Positions 32,068 through 41,164 of a stretch of 64,000 nt of DNA are shown in pieces (position 1 is the first letter of the stretch; each line of letters begins with the position of its first letter). The notes under the pieces are model-generated. The model saw nothing but the letters and a program-made list of their open reading frames with translations. It made no database searches and was not told the origin of the DNA. The stretch is from positions 62,001-126,000 of the forward strand of contig JBGAUE010000002.1 in the NCBI GenBank assembly GCA_044228795.1, given 5' to 3'. This DNA comes from M0108 sp044228795 (lineage in GTDB: Bacteria; Pseudomonadota; Gammaproteobacteria; Chromatiales; Chromatiaceae). Made by a program: the position numbers and the translations under genes.

Positions 32068-32550
32068 ATGTTGACCTGCGCCGACCTGTCCCCCACCTTG
32101 CTGCCCGCGCTACTCGCCCGCTTCGGGCTCTCCCTGGGCTGGGTCGCGCCGGGAGAGCCGATCCCTGGCAGCTATTGGGGAGAATCGGAGGCCGGCCTGG
32201 TCGGAGACCACCTTTATGTCCGCGCCGACACCCCAATCCACTCGGCACTGCATGAAGCCTGCCACTGGATCTGCATGAACCAGACCCGTCGGGCGGCCCT
32301 GCACACGGATGCCGGCGGCGAAGTGGCGGAGGAGAATGGCGTCTGCTATCTCCAGATCCTGCTCGCCGACGAACTGGCTGGCGTTGGTCGCAAGCGCCTC
32401 TGCTACGATATGGACGACTGGGGCTATAGTTTCCGCCTCGGCGGTGCCCGCATCTGGTTCGAGGAGGATGCTGAGGATGCCCGCCAATGGTTGCTCCACC
32501 AGGGCCTGATTGACACCAGCAACCGCCCCACCTGGACCACGCGATCCTAA
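32068..32550 (+). CDS. Zincin-like protein with HEACH motif, function unknown
   Basis: A 160-residue soluble protein. The central segment HSALHEACHWICMNQTRR contains HExxH (HEACH), the helix signature of zinc metalloproteases, and EENGVCYLQILLADE, at residues 88-102, could supply a third ligand. There is no signal peptide, so any activity would be cytoplasmic. I know similar unassigned gammaproteobacterial proteins but no verified function. It is divergent from gmk. Confidence 0.7.
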   Translation: MLTCADLSPTLLPALLARFGLSLGWVAPGEPIPGSYWGESEAGLVGDHLYVRADTPIHSALHEACHWICMNQTRRAALHTDAGGEVAEENGVCYLQILLADELAGVGRKRLCYDMDDWGYSFRLGGARIWFEEDAEDARQWLLHQGLIDTSNRPTWTTRS

Positions 32551-32624
32551 GGGTAGGGCAACCTACATCCCCCCTTCTGCCCTATAATTTCCTATGAACT
32601 CTAATCGGAATGGGAGGCTATAAC

Positions 32625-33128
32625 ATGACCAAAATCCGCACACCGCGCGGCCTGCTGGCCGGACTGGCCTGGCTGGCACCAGCCTGGGCGTTAGCCTGGC
32701 CAGCTCCCTACTATGGCTATGACCCCATCCCCCAGGCTCAGGGTGGGGCGCTGCCGGACTTCCCAGTCCCACCGACCCTCGCCAATCCCATTGGGCCTGG
32801 CCTCCCCCGCACCCGTGGCCCCCTGCGCTTCAACCAGACCCAAACCGATGAGGGTTATATCCTTGACATACCCCTTGACGGCATGAAGGCTGAGGAAATC
32901 CAGGTCGAGATCGTCGCCAACTCACTCCGCCTCTCCCGCGACATCTCCGCCCAGGAAACCCGTGAGGAGACGATTGGCGATGGCCAGGGCTACCTGCATA
33001 GCTACAGCTTCTCCAGCGGCCGCTCCAGCCAACGGCTACCCCTGCCACCGGACGCCGACGGCGGGGCCATGCGTCGCGAGGACAACGCCGAACGGGTGCG
33101 TATCATCATCCCCCGTCGGCACCCGTGA
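32625..33128 (+). CDS. Exported alpha-crystallin-domain (Hsp20-like) protein
   Basis: GGGAGG lies nine bases before the ATG at 32625. The 167-residue precursor has a signal peptide (LLAGLAWLAPAWALAWP) and a Pro/Tyr-rich linker. A C-terminal alpha-crystallin-like domain follows, with a DEGYILDIPLDGMKAEEIQVEI strand pair and an NSLRLSRD strand, at residues about 75-125. It ends in RVRIIIPRR, close to the I-x-I anchor of small heat-shock proteins. A periplasmic small chaperone is a reasonable inference. A TATAAT at 32583-32588 may belong to its promoter. It is followed 28 bases on by mtaB. Confidence 0.78.
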   Translation: MTKIRTPRGLLAGLAWLAPAWALAWPAPYYGYDPIPQAQGGALPDFPVPPTLANPIGPGLPRTRGPLRFNQTQTDEGYILDIPLDGMKAEEIQVEIVANSLRLSRDISAQETREETIGDGQGYLHSYSFSSGRSSQRLPLPPDADGGAMRREDNAERVRIIIPRRHP

Positions 33129-33156
33129 GCCTGAACCCAGGGGCATCCCCAGCCTG

Positions 33157-34542
33157 ATGTCAATCCCAAGGATCCTGCGCGTCAACCTCCAGACCCTGGG
33201 CTGTCGGCTCAACGAAGCGGAACTGGAAACCTGGGCACGCCAGTTCCAACAACTCGGCCACCAGGTCACCTCCGACGAGACGGAGGCCGACCTAGTCGTA
33301 GTCAACACCTGTGCCGTCACCCAGGAGGCGGTACGCAAGTCTCGCAAGCTCCTGCGCCGTGCCCAGCGCGATAACCCCCGCGCCAAGCTGGTCGTCAGCG
33401 GCTGCCTTGCAACCTTAGAGGATCGGACCCTGGCGCTGGAGGCGGGTATCGACCTGGTGATCCCCAACCCGGACAAGGACCGCCTGGTAGCAATCACCAC
33501 CGCCGAACTCGCTCTGCCCCTCATGCCCCACACCGCCATGGCGGCCGATGCCAACCCCCTCTTCGCCCGCGGCCGCCAACGGGCCTTCATCAAGGTTCAG
33601 GACGGCTGTCGCTACCGCTGCGCCTTCTGCATCGTCACCCTGGCGCGGGGACAGGAGCGTAGCCGCCCCATCCAAGAGGTGGTTGACGAGATCAACCACG
33701 CCGCGGCCGCGGGCGTACGCGAGGCGGTACTCGCGGGCGTTCACCTCGGTGGCTGGGGCAGCGACTTGAGACTGGGCCTGGACGACTTGATCGGCACCGT
33801 CCTCTGCAAGACGGACATGCCGCGCTTGCGCCTTGGCTCCCTGGAGCCCTGGGAACTGCCAGACGGCCTCTGGGACCTCTTCGCTAATCCCCGCCTTATG
33901 CCCCACCTGCACCTGCCCCTGCAAAGCGGCGCCGACAGCGTCCTGCGGCGCATGGCGCGCCGCTGCCGTACGGATGAATTCGCCCGCCTCGCCACCGAGG
34001 CTCGCGCCCGTGTCCCCGACATCCACCTCACCACCGACATCATCGTCGGCTTTCCCGGCGAAACTGATGCTGAATGGCGCCAGACCCTGGCCTTCGTGGC
34101 CAGTATTGGCTTTGGCCAGGTCCACATTTTCCCTTACTCCCCCCGCCCTGGCACCAAGGCCGCCACCCTGCCCGATCAGGTCCCCGCCACCATCAAAAAG
34201 GAACGCAGCCGGGAGATGCACGAACTGGCGAGCCGCATGAGGGCCGAGACCCTCGCCCGCTACCTGGGTCACGAGACCACTATCCTGGTGGAAGGCCGCC
34301 AGGACGCCGCCACGGGCAGCGACCGCTTCGGCTACACCCCCCATTACCTACCTGCACGCCTACGTCCGCGCAAGCCGGAAGACCTCACCAACCAGTTGCT
34401 CCGGGTTAAGCTGACCGCCATCCACCCAGATGGAGACAGCCTGGTCGCGACCTTAGCTCCCCAACCTCCCCGACCCTCGGTTCCCGGAGGCGCCGGCGCG
34501 AAAGCGGCAATGGGGCCGCTGCCTGACCTATCCGCAGCATGA
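33157..34542 (+). CDS. mtaB: tRNA t6A37 methylthiotransferase MtaB-type (radical SAM)
   Basis: It attaches a methylthio group to N6-threonylcarbamoyladenosine at tRNA position 37 using two Fe-S clusters. The ATG at 33157 gives 461 residues. Cys16 (LGCRLNEAE), Cys52 (NTCAVT) and Cys83 (SGCL) bind the auxiliary cluster, and CRYRCAFC (Cys151, 155, 158) binds the radical SAM cluster; a C-terminal TRAM-type segment follows. The usual C-II-PYARG after the cluster reads CIVTLARG, still family-like. The stop overlaps the next gene's ATG (ATGA). Confidence 0.9.
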   Translation: MSIPRILRVNLQTLGCRLNEAELETWARQFQQLGHQVTSDETEADLVVVNTCAVTQEAVRKSRKLLRRAQRDNPRAKLVVSGCLATLEDRTLALEAGIDLVIPNPDKDRLVAITTAELALPLMPHTAMAADANPLFARGRQRAFIKVQDGCRYRCAFCIVTLARGQERSRPIQEVVDEINHAAAAGVREAVLAGVHLGGWGSDLRLGLDDLIGTVLCKTDMPRLRLGSLEPWELPDGLWDLFANPRLMPHLHLPLQSGADSVLRRMARRCRTDEFARLATEARARVPDIHLTTDIIVGFPGETDAEWRQTLAFVASIGFGQVHIFPYSPRPGTKAATLPDQVPATIKKERSREMHELASRMRAETLARYLGHETTILVEGRQDAATGSDRFGYTPHYLPARLRPRKPEDLTNQLLRVKLTAIHPDGDSLVATLAPQPPRPSVPGGAGAKAAMGPLPDLSAA

Positions 34543-35636
34543 ATATGACAGAGCTCCTGGGGACGGCCAAACGCATCACCCAGCGCTTTGCCATTACCAG
34601 AGGCCCCCTGGCCATCGAGCCCTTAGGCCGGGGCCTTATCAATGATACTTTTCGGGTTTCCTCCGGGGCCGACCGATGGGTGTTGCAACGCATCAATGAC
34701 CAGGTCTTTCCCGACCCAGAGGGGATCATGGCCAACCTGTCCCACCTCGCGGCGCATCTGGCCCGCCAGGGGGTGTTAGATCTGACCTGGCCAGAGCTGG
34801 CACGCACGATAGAGGGCGCGACCTGGACGCGGGACGAGGAGGGCGCGATCTGGCGCCTGATGTCTTTCATCCCGGGCCAGCCTCTGGCAACAGTCGAAAG
34901 CGACCGGCAAGCAGCGGAGGTAGGGCGCTTGCTGGGGGCCTTTCATCGGGCGGTGGCGGACCTCGACTCTGCCAGTCTCAAGGTGACCTTGCCGGGTTTT
35001 CATGTGACGCCGAGCTATCTGGAGTCCTTCGACCGGGTAGCGCGGGAGGCGGACACGGCGCCCCCGATTGGGCTCGACGAGACACTGGGCTTCGTGGCGA
35101 CCCGCCGGACGGGGCTGGATGTGCTGGAGAGGGCGCGGGCGGCCGGCCTGCTACCGGAGCGGGTTATCCACGGCGACCCCAAGCTGGACAACCTGCTGTT
35201 CGACGCCACGGGCCGGCGAGCCCTGGCCCTGATCGATCTGGATACGGTCCAGCCGGGACTGACCCTGCACGATATCGGCGATTGCCTGCGTTCCTGCTGC
35301 AACCGGCGGGGTGAGTCCACCGACCAATCAAGTGTTGCCTTTGACCTTGAGGTTTGCCGCCCCCTGCTGCAGGCCTATGGGGACCAAACCCACGGGCTGC
35401 TCGGCCCCGCAGAAGTGGAGTTCCTCTTTGCCACGATCTGGCTGATCCCCTTCGAGTTGGGGCTGCGTTTTCTGACCGACCATCTGCAAGGCAACCGCTG
35501 GTTTCGCGTCTCGGCACCCGGTCAGAATCTCGCCAAAGCGCGGGTTCAATTCGCCCTGGTTGCGGATATCGAGCGCAAGGAGCGGGAGATCCAGGCCATC
35601 ATTGCAGGCTGCTTTCCGGGATTCCGGGCTGATTGA
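34539..35636 (+). CDS. Phosphotransferase of the aminoglycoside/choline kinase fold, NahK-like
   Basis: A 365-residue soluble protein. The N-terminal LGRGLINDTFRV and HGDPKLDNLLFD plus LIDLDTVQPGLTLHDIGDCLR are the catalytic loop and metal-binding Asp of the APH kinase fold, closest in pattern to N-acetylhexosamine 1-kinases. It would phosphorylate a small hydroxyl-bearing metabolite such as an amino sugar; the substrate cannot be fixed from sequence. The ATG overlaps the mtaB stop by four bases. Confidence 0.83.
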   Translation: MNMTELLGTAKRITQRFAITRGPLAIEPLGRGLINDTFRVSSGADRWVLQRINDQVFPDPEGIMANLSHLAAHLARQGVLDLTWPELARTIEGATWTRDEEGAIWRLMSFIPGQPLATVESDRQAAEVGRLLGAFHRAVADLDSASLKVTLPGFHVTPSYLESFDRVAREADTAPPIGLDETLGFVATRRTGLDVLERARAAGLLPERVIHGDPKLDNLLFDATGRRALALIDLDTVQPGLTLHDIGDCLRSCCNRRGESTDQSSVAFDLEVCRPLLQAYGDQTHGLLGPAEVEFLFATIWLIPFELGLRFLTDHLQGNRWFRVSAPGQNLAKARVQFALVADIERKEREIQAIIAGCFPGFRAD

Positions 35637-35804
35637 ATCAAATCCCTACTGCCCGCCCCACTCTTGCGGTAAGATCACCCCCACTTTTCGCGTTGGGCCC
35701 GGTGGGCGGACGCAATCGGTCAGCGGACTTGGCGTAATGGCCTAAAGCTGGCCGGTTTGGAATAACGAGTAACGTCCGTCCATGGGGCGGAGGTGGAGGA
35801 TACC

Positions 35805-36053
35805 ATGGGTTTGGGTGGCATCAGCATCTGGCAGCTTCTTATCATTCTGGTGATCGTGCTGCTGCTCTTCGGCACCAAGAGGTTGAAGGACATAGGTTCG
35901 GATTTGGGCAACGCGGTCAAGGGCTTTCGATCCGCAATGGGTAACCCGGACAAGGAGGAAGAGGAGGCGAAGCGACTGGAGGAGACCTCCGCGGCATCTC
36001 GGACGGCAACGCCGGACACGGCCACCAAAGCCGAAGGCCGGGACAAGGTCTGA
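35805..36053 (+). CDS. tatA: Sec-independent translocase subunit TatA
   Basis: An 82-residue protein: one membrane helix (IWQLLIILVIVLLLFGTKRL), the amphipathic helix ending SDLGNAVKGFRSAM, and a charged tail. The GGAGG site precedes ATG 35805; the upstream in-frame frame is too close to it. First of a tatABC operon, with the gap before it holding the promoter. Confidence 0.96.
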   Translation: MGLGGISIWQLLIILVIVLLLFGTKRLKDIGSDLGNAVKGFRSAMGNPDKEEEEAKRLEETSAASRTATPDTATKAEGRDKV

Positions 36054-36079
36054 ATTAACGCTGAAGCCGGGGCGGGCTT

Positions 36080-36394
36080 ATGTTTGACATCGGCTTTATG
36101 GAATTGGTGGTGGTGGCAGTGGTAGCCCTCCTGGTAGTGGGGCCTGAGCGCCTGCCGCGGCTGGCACGCACCGCCGGGCTCTGGGTAGGTCGGGCACGGC
36201 GGACCCTCGCGACGGTGAAGGCCGAGATCGATAGTGAACTCAAGGCGGAGGAGCTCAAGGAGATCTTGGCCAAGCAGGCGCGCGCAAACCCCCTGGAAAC
36301 CATCATCGAGACCTCCCTGGGCCAGCCCGCGGCGACCAAGCCCCCCAGCCCACCGGATCAACCGGCGCCCGTCAAGCCGGAATCCCCTAACTAG
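36080..36394 (+). CDS. tatB: Sec-independent translocase subunit TatB
   Basis: A 104-residue protein: MFDIGFMELVVVAVVALLVVGPERLP is the classical TatB membrane helix with its conserved Glu and GPERLP hinge, followed by an amphipathic helix and a Pro-rich tail. It begins 26 bases after tatA. It receives twin-arginine substrates together with TatC. Confidence 0.95.
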   Translation: MFDIGFMELVVVAVVALLVVGPERLPRLARTAGLWVGRARRTLATVKAEIDSELKAEELKEILAKQARANPLETIIETSLGQPAATKPPSPPDQPAPVKPESPN

Positions 36395-36548
36395 GGCCAG
36401 GCCCCAACGCCGTCCCCTAAGGGGGCCTGGAATGTCCCAGCTTAGCTCCCTTTACCGATGACTTCACCCCGGCGCCGCGCCTGATGCCACCGCGTACCTA
36501 CCCGGTCACGCCTTTCTGATTCCCACTCATTCGGAAGTAACGACCGCG

Positions 36549-37802
36549 ATGACAGCGCCGGCCAACCAGGAAGACCCGGATACGGAACAGCCCTTCATGT
36601 CGCACCTTGTGGAGCTTCGCGACCGGCTGTTGCGCATGGTGATGGCGATCGGAATCGCCCTTGTGGTCCTCTTCCCCTTCGCCAACGACATTTATACCTT
36701 TATCGCCGAGCCCATCCGCGCCCAATTGCCCGCGGGTTCGACCCTGATCGCCACCCAGGTGGCATCGCCCTTCATGACGCCCTTCAAGCTGGCGCTGGTG
36801 GCGGCGATCGTCCTGGCCATGCCCTATCTGCTTTACCAGATCTGGGGCTTCGTGGCCCCGGGCCTCTATCAGCATGAAAAACGCTTTGCCATGCCCCTGC
36901 TGTCCTCCAGCATCGCCCTTTTCTATCTGGGCATGGCCTTTGCTTATTACTTCGTCTTCCCACTGATCTTCGCCTTCTTCACGGCCACGACGCCTGAAGG
37001 CGTGGCTCAGATGCCGGATATCACCTTCTACCTGGACTTTGTCCTTAAACTTTTCCTGGCCTTCGGGGTCTCTTTCCAGATCCCCATCGCCACCATCCTG
37101 TTGGTCAGCATGGGCATCACCACGGTGGAGAGCCTGTCTGGAAAGCGGCCTTACATCATCGTCGGCTGCTTTGTGATCGGCATGCTATTGACCCCACCGG
37201 ACGTCATCTCCCAGACCCTGCTGGCGGTACCCATGTGGATGCTGTACGAGGCAGGCATCTTCTTTTCGCGCTTTTTCAAGAATCCCGATACGGAAGAGGA
37301 TCCAGAACCAACGGGAGCGCCTCCATCTGGCGCTGGAACCACGGGTGTGGGAGTAGCGGCCACCCCCGGCACGACAGCGGGTCCCGGGGCGGGCACCAGC
37401 GGCGATCCGGGAGGTGATAGAACCACACCGCCGGCAACCCATGCCCACGAGGTCATGGTCGGCCAGGACATCGACGGCGCTGATCCCTTCGACCGCAAGC
37501 GCTTCGTCCCTCTGACGCCGGAAGAAATGGAGGCTGAACTCGACGCCATCGAGGCGGCGGAAGCCCAGGTGGACGACGAGGAAGAACTTGGGATTGAGGA
37601 TGAGGATGAGCAGGCCGGAGACGCGACATTGCCCGGAGCCGATAGCGATCCCGTGCATGCCCTGCTGGAGCAGGTCGCGGTGCTGCGTGACCTGGAAAAC
37701 GAGGCCGGTGCCCGCCAACTCCTCTATCGCGTCCTCGCCGATGGCGATGAATCCCAGCGCGTGGTAGCCATGAATATCCTGACGGAGATGGACAGGCCCT
37801 GA
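36549..37802 (+). CDS. tatC: Sec-independent translocase subunit TatC with long C-terminal extension
   Basis: Residues 1-245 hold the six-helix TatC core (MSHLVELRDRLLRM, FMTPFKLAL, YLLYQIWGFVAPGLYQHEKR, LTPPDVISQ). Family members usually end near residue 260, but this protein runs to 417. The tail has a Gly/Thr/Pro-rich linker (about 255-300), an acidic helical part (PLTPEEMEAELDAIEAAEA, DEEELGIEDEDE) and a final helical segment, LLYRVLADGDESQRVVAMNIL, that resembles the TPR-like C-terminal motif of FimV. The tail should face the cytoplasm. It follows tatB by 154 bases. Confidence 0.93.
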   Translation: MTAPANQEDPDTEQPFMSHLVELRDRLLRMVMAIGIALVVLFPFANDIYTFIAEPIRAQLPAGSTLIATQVASPFMTPFKLALVAAIVLAMPYLLYQIWGFVAPGLYQHEKRFAMPLLSSSIALFYLGMAFAYYFVFPLIFAFFTATTPEGVAQMPDITFYLDFVLKLFLAFGVSFQIPIATILLVSMGITTVESLSGKRPYIIVGCFVIGMLLTPPDVISQTLLAVPMWMLYEAGIFFSRFFKNPDTEEDPEPTGAPPSGAGTTGVGVAATPGTTAGPGAGTSGDPGGDRTTPPATHAHEVMVGQDIDGADPFDRKRFVPLTPEEMEAELDAIEAAEAQVDDEEELGIEDEDEQAGDATLPGADSDPVHALLEQVAVLRDLENEAGARQLLYRVLADGDESQRVVAMNILTEMDRP

Positions 37803-37908
37803 GACTGGCGGCCTGAGCATTGAAATGTCGCGATGGCACACTAATTCCGCCTAATCCATGGCCGAGCGCCGGGGCCATGGCATCACCACCAGGGAGCGAT
37901 CCGGACCT

Positions 37909-38886
37909 ATGGCCTCCGCCACCCAACTCCATTACAAACAAAACCGGCTCAAGCAACTGCGCGCCTTCTGTCACGCCGCGCGTTCGGGCAGCGTCAGTAC
38001 CGCCGCCGACCAGATCTTTCTGAGTCAGCCCACCGTCTCCCTCCAGATCCAGGCCCTGGAGCGGGAATTCGACACCCTCCTCTTCGAGCGTCGCGGCCCC
38101 AAAATCAAGCTAACCCCGGCGGGTGATCTCCTCTACGGGTTAGCCCAGCCCCTGGTCGAGGGCATGGATAAGCTCCATGAAACCTTCTTTAGCCAATGCG
38201 GCAGGGTGGATCAGGGGACCCTAGAAGTGGCGGCCGGCGAATCGACTATCCTCTATATCCTGCCCGAGCCGGTAAGGCGCTTCACCGCCCTCCATCCGGG
38301 CATAGAGATCAAGCTGCACAATGTCACGGGCCGCGATGGCCTGGCCATGGTGCGAGCCGACGAGGCGGATATGGCCGTCGGCTCCATGATCGAGGTCCCG
38401 GACGACATCACCTACCGACCCTTCGTCACTTACCGGCCTAAACTCATCACCCCCCTGGACCACCCACTGGCGACCAAGGCCAAGGTGACCCTGGCGGACA
38501 TTGCCCCTTTCGGACTCATCTTGCCGCCCAGTCACCTCAGCACCTGGCGGACAGTCGACCTGGTCTTCCGTCAGCACAACCTGAATTACCGGGTCGCCCT
38601 GGAGGCCGGAGGCTGGGAAGTCATCAAGAAGTACGTCGAACTGGGGCTGGGCATCTCCATCGTCACCGACGTCTGTCTTACCGGCCAGGAACACCTGGCC
38701 ACCATCCCGCTAGAGCAATACTTCCCTAAACGCAGCTACGGTATCGTCCTGCGGCGCGGCAAGTTTCTCTCGCCCCAGGCCAAGCGCTTCCTCGATGTCC
38801 TCGACGAGACCTTCTCCGGCCAGGAGGTCGAACCCCATCTCCAGGGCCCCGAGCACGGGGAGTGGGAGGATACCCATCTGGGGTGA
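37909..38886 (+). CDS. LysR-type transcriptional regulator
   Basis: A 325-residue regulator starting at ATG 37909 (an in-frame ATG 51 bases upstream is less likely). The N-terminal helix-turn-helix is FCHAARSGSVSTAADQIFLSQPTVSLQIQALE; a LysR substrate-binding domain follows, with TLEVAAGESTILYILPEPVRRF and VALEAGGWEVIKKYVELGLGISIV. The effector and target cannot be named. It ends one base before the convergent rsmI stop, so they share the terminal region. Confidence 0.9.
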   Translation: MASATQLHYKQNRLKQLRAFCHAARSGSVSTAADQIFLSQPTVSLQIQALEREFDTLLFERRGPKIKLTPAGDLLYGLAQPLVEGMDKLHETFFSQCGRVDQGTLEVAAGESTILYILPEPVRRFTALHPGIEIKLHNVTGRDGLAMVRADEADMAVGSMIEVPDDITYRPFVTYRPKLITPLDHPLATKAKVTLADIAPFGLILPPSHLSTWRTVDLVFRQHNLNYRVALEAGGWEVIKKYVELGLGISIVTDVCLTGQEHLATIPLEQYFPKRSYGIVLRRGKFLSPQAKRFLDVLDETFSGQEVEPHLQGPEHGEWEDTHLG

Positions 38887-38887
38887 A

Positions 38888-39727
38888 TCAGGTCCGCCAG
38901 GTCAGCCCCAGGGGGTATAGCCGGTTCTTCTTGTCGCCGCTGATCTCGGCGGCGAGGGCGGCCGCCTGTTTGAGAGGCAATTCCCTGGCCAGGATACGCA
39001 GCACCCTCTCGCCTTCCGCTGCGATAGCATCCTGGTCTCGGCAGCCTTCCACCAGCAGGACGAATTCGCCCTTTTGCTGATCCGGGTCCTCTTGTATGCG
39101 CGGGACCAGGCTCGCCAGGGTGCCATCAAGGATGGTCTCGAAATGCTTGGTGAGTTCCCGCGCCACCACGGCCCGGCGGTCGGGCCCCAGGCTTGAGGCC
39201 AGGTCGGCCAGGGTTTCCAGGACCCGGTTGCCAGCCTCATAAAAGATCAGGGTGCCAGGTTCCCGGGCGAGGGTGACAAACCATTCCCGGCGCCTGGCAT
39301 GGGTGCGGGACGGGAAGCCAAGAAAGACGAAGCGATCACTGGGCAGGCCCGCGGCGGAGAGGGCGCAAATGGCGGCGTTGGGGCCAGGGATGGGAACGAC
39401 TCGCAGACCGGCAGCCCGGGCGGCGGCGACCAGGGGATAGCCAGGATCGCTGATCAGAGGCGTGCCGGCATCTGACACCAGGGCCAGATCCTCCCCGGCA
39501 GCCAGACGCGCCAGCAGGCGCGGGACCAATTTCTCCTCGTTGTGCTCGTGACAGGCGGTCAAGGGCGTGCGCAGACCATAATGGCTCAGCAGGCCCGCGG
39601 TGTGGCGGGTATCTTCGGCGGCGATGAGGGCAACCCGGCCCAGCACCTCGAGGGCCCGCTGGCCGATGTCCGCCAGATTGCCCATGGGCGTGGCCACCAC
39701 GTATAGTATCCCGGCGACTTGTGACAA
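38888..39727 (-). CDS. rsmI: 16S rRNA 2'-O-methyltransferase RsmI
   Basis: It methylates C1402 of 16S rRNA. The product has YVVATPMGNLADIGQRALEVLG, AEDTRHTAGLL, SDAGTPLISDPGYPLV and IPGPNAAICALSAAGLP, the full TP-methylase signature. No ATG is available; I chose TTG at 39727 (279 residues) because AAGGAAAGG lies five bases before it. It is divergent from lpoA, as in many gammaproteobacteria. Confidence 0.93.
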   Translation of the reverse strand: MSQVAGILYVVATPMGNLADIGQRALEVLGRVALIAAEDTRHTAGLLSHYGLRTPLTACHEHNEEKLVPRLLARLAAGEDLALVSDAGTPLISDPGYPLVAAARAAGLRVVPIPGPNAAICALSAAGLPSDRFVFLGFPSRTHARRREWFVTLAREPGTLIFYEAGNRVLETLADLASSLGPDRRAVVARELTKHFETILDGTLASLVPRIQEDPDQQKGEFVLLVEGCRDQDAIAAEGERVLRILARELPLKQAAALAAEISGDKKNRLYPLGLTWRT

Positions 39728-39913
39728 GGCCTTTCCTTCCAATTTTCAACAGGCCCGCCATCAATGACGAAGCCAGAACAGGTTATCGGCCACGGGGGTT
39801 TCCCAGGCCCCAGTGCCCGCCATCATCCGACGAGGTGCCCACACCTCGCCCCCGGGTTGTCCGACCTTGCCCATCGCTCCCGGGCCAGGTTGCCTGTTCA
39901 GGGTGCAGGTCCG

Positions 39914-41164
39914 ATGGCCGATGACGCTTACCGACCCCTCTCCAAGGCCTGGGCCCTGCCTCTCATAGTCGCCTTGTTCCTGACGACTCTGACCTTCCTG
40001 CTCTCGGGCTGCTCGGGATACCCTCGGCACGCCGATCCCGGCGCCGGTCAAGGGGCGGGCGCTCCCGGCAAGGACGCACCCCGGGCCCGGGTCGCTGTCC
40101 TCCTGCCGAAATCCGGAAGATACGCCGAGGCGGGCGCGGCGGTGCGTCAGGGCATTCTCGCCGCCCAGGCTGCCAGCGGACAAGGGTTGGAACTGAGGTT
40201 TTACGACAGCCACGACCCAAGATCGGTGCCAGAACTCTTGCGCCGGGCCGCCGCGGAGGGCGCGACCTTGGCCATTGGCCCCCTGGAGAAGGACGGGGTC
40301 GATGCCCTCGCTGTCCAATTGGCGCTGCCCATCCCTACCCTGGCCCTGAACCGGGCAAACAGCGAGGCCTCACCGCCGAATCTCTATCAATTCTCCCTGG
40401 ACCCGGAGGACGAGGCCACGGATGCCGCGCGCAAGGCCTGGGGGCGAGGCTATCACACGGCCATCCTGCTTTATCCCGCCAGCCCCTGGGGTGAACGCCT
40501 GGCCAATAGCTTCCGGCGCGAATGGCTAGGTAATGGCGGCCTGTTCGCCACCATCCAGGCCTTTGATCCGAACTCGGCGGCCTTGCCAGAGGGGCTGCTG
40601 GCGGACGCCTTTGCCGGCTCGATTCAGACTACCCCCGCCGACTGCGTCTTCCTGGTCGCCACGGCGCCCCAGGCCCGCCAGCTCTGGCCTGAGATTGTCG
40701 CCAGCACCCAGGGTCCACCACCGGTCTTCGCCACCTCTCATGTGTTCGAGGGCGCCCAGGATCAGGACGGCAACCAGGCCCTGCTAGGGCTGCAGTTCGT
40801 CGATATCCCCTGGATGATTGATATCAATCCGGCTGACCCCCTCTCCCGATCCAGCCTGGAACGTGCCTCAGGGGGTATCGACCCACGCTACGCCCGGCTC
40901 TATGCCATGGGCATCGACGCCTACGCCTTGATACAGCACCTTAATGACCTCACGGGGCGTCCCGGCGCCTTCCTGGATGGCCGGACCGGGCGCCTAAGCC
41001 TGGACAGCCGGCGACGCGTCCAACGTGAACTCATCCTAGCGCGCCTGGAGAGCCTGGGGCCAAGGCGGATGACCGCGACTGAAACCGGGGCTGGGAACAT
41101 CGTTGCCACTCCTGGCTCCCCCCCCCGAGGCGGAGGTCCGCGCCTTGCCGCCCTCCGCCCCTGA
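39914..41164 (+). CDS. lpoA: Penicillin-binding protein activator LpoA-type lipoprotein, short form
   Basis: A 416-residue precursor from ATG 39914, with signal peptide and lipobox LLSGC (Cys at about residue 37). The mature protein is essentially one periplasmic-binding-protein-like domain (RVAVLLPKSGRYAEAGAAVRQGI, LAIGPLEKDGVDALAVQ, YHTAILLYPASPWGERLANSFRREW). The N-terminal TPR half of the 678-residue E. coli LpoA is absent. It would anchor in the outer membrane and stimulate PBP1A. yraN overlaps its end. Confidence 0.88.
   Translation: MADDAYRPLSKAWALPLIVALFLTTLTFLLSGCSGYPRHADPGAGQGAGAPGKDAPRARVAVLLPKSGRYAEAGAAVRQGILAAQAASGQGLELRFYDSHDPRSVPELLRRAAAEGATLAIGPLEKDGVDALAVQLALPIPTLALNRANSEASPPNLYQFSLDPEDEATDAARKAWGRGYHTAILLYPASPWGERLANSFRREWLGNGGLFATIQAFDPNSAALPEGLLADAFAGSIQTTPADCVFLVATAPQARQLWPEIVASTQGPPPVFATSHVFEGAQDQDGNQALLGLQFVDIPWMIDINPADPLSRSSLERASGGIDPRYARLYAMGIDAYALIQHLNDLTGRPGAFLDGRTGRLSLDSRRRVQRELILARLESLGPRRMTATETGAGNIVATPGSPPRGGGPRLAALRP

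Noticed and set aside
33415..34344. A 309-codon minus-strand frame inside mtaB
   Set aside because: Shadow of the radical SAM gene.
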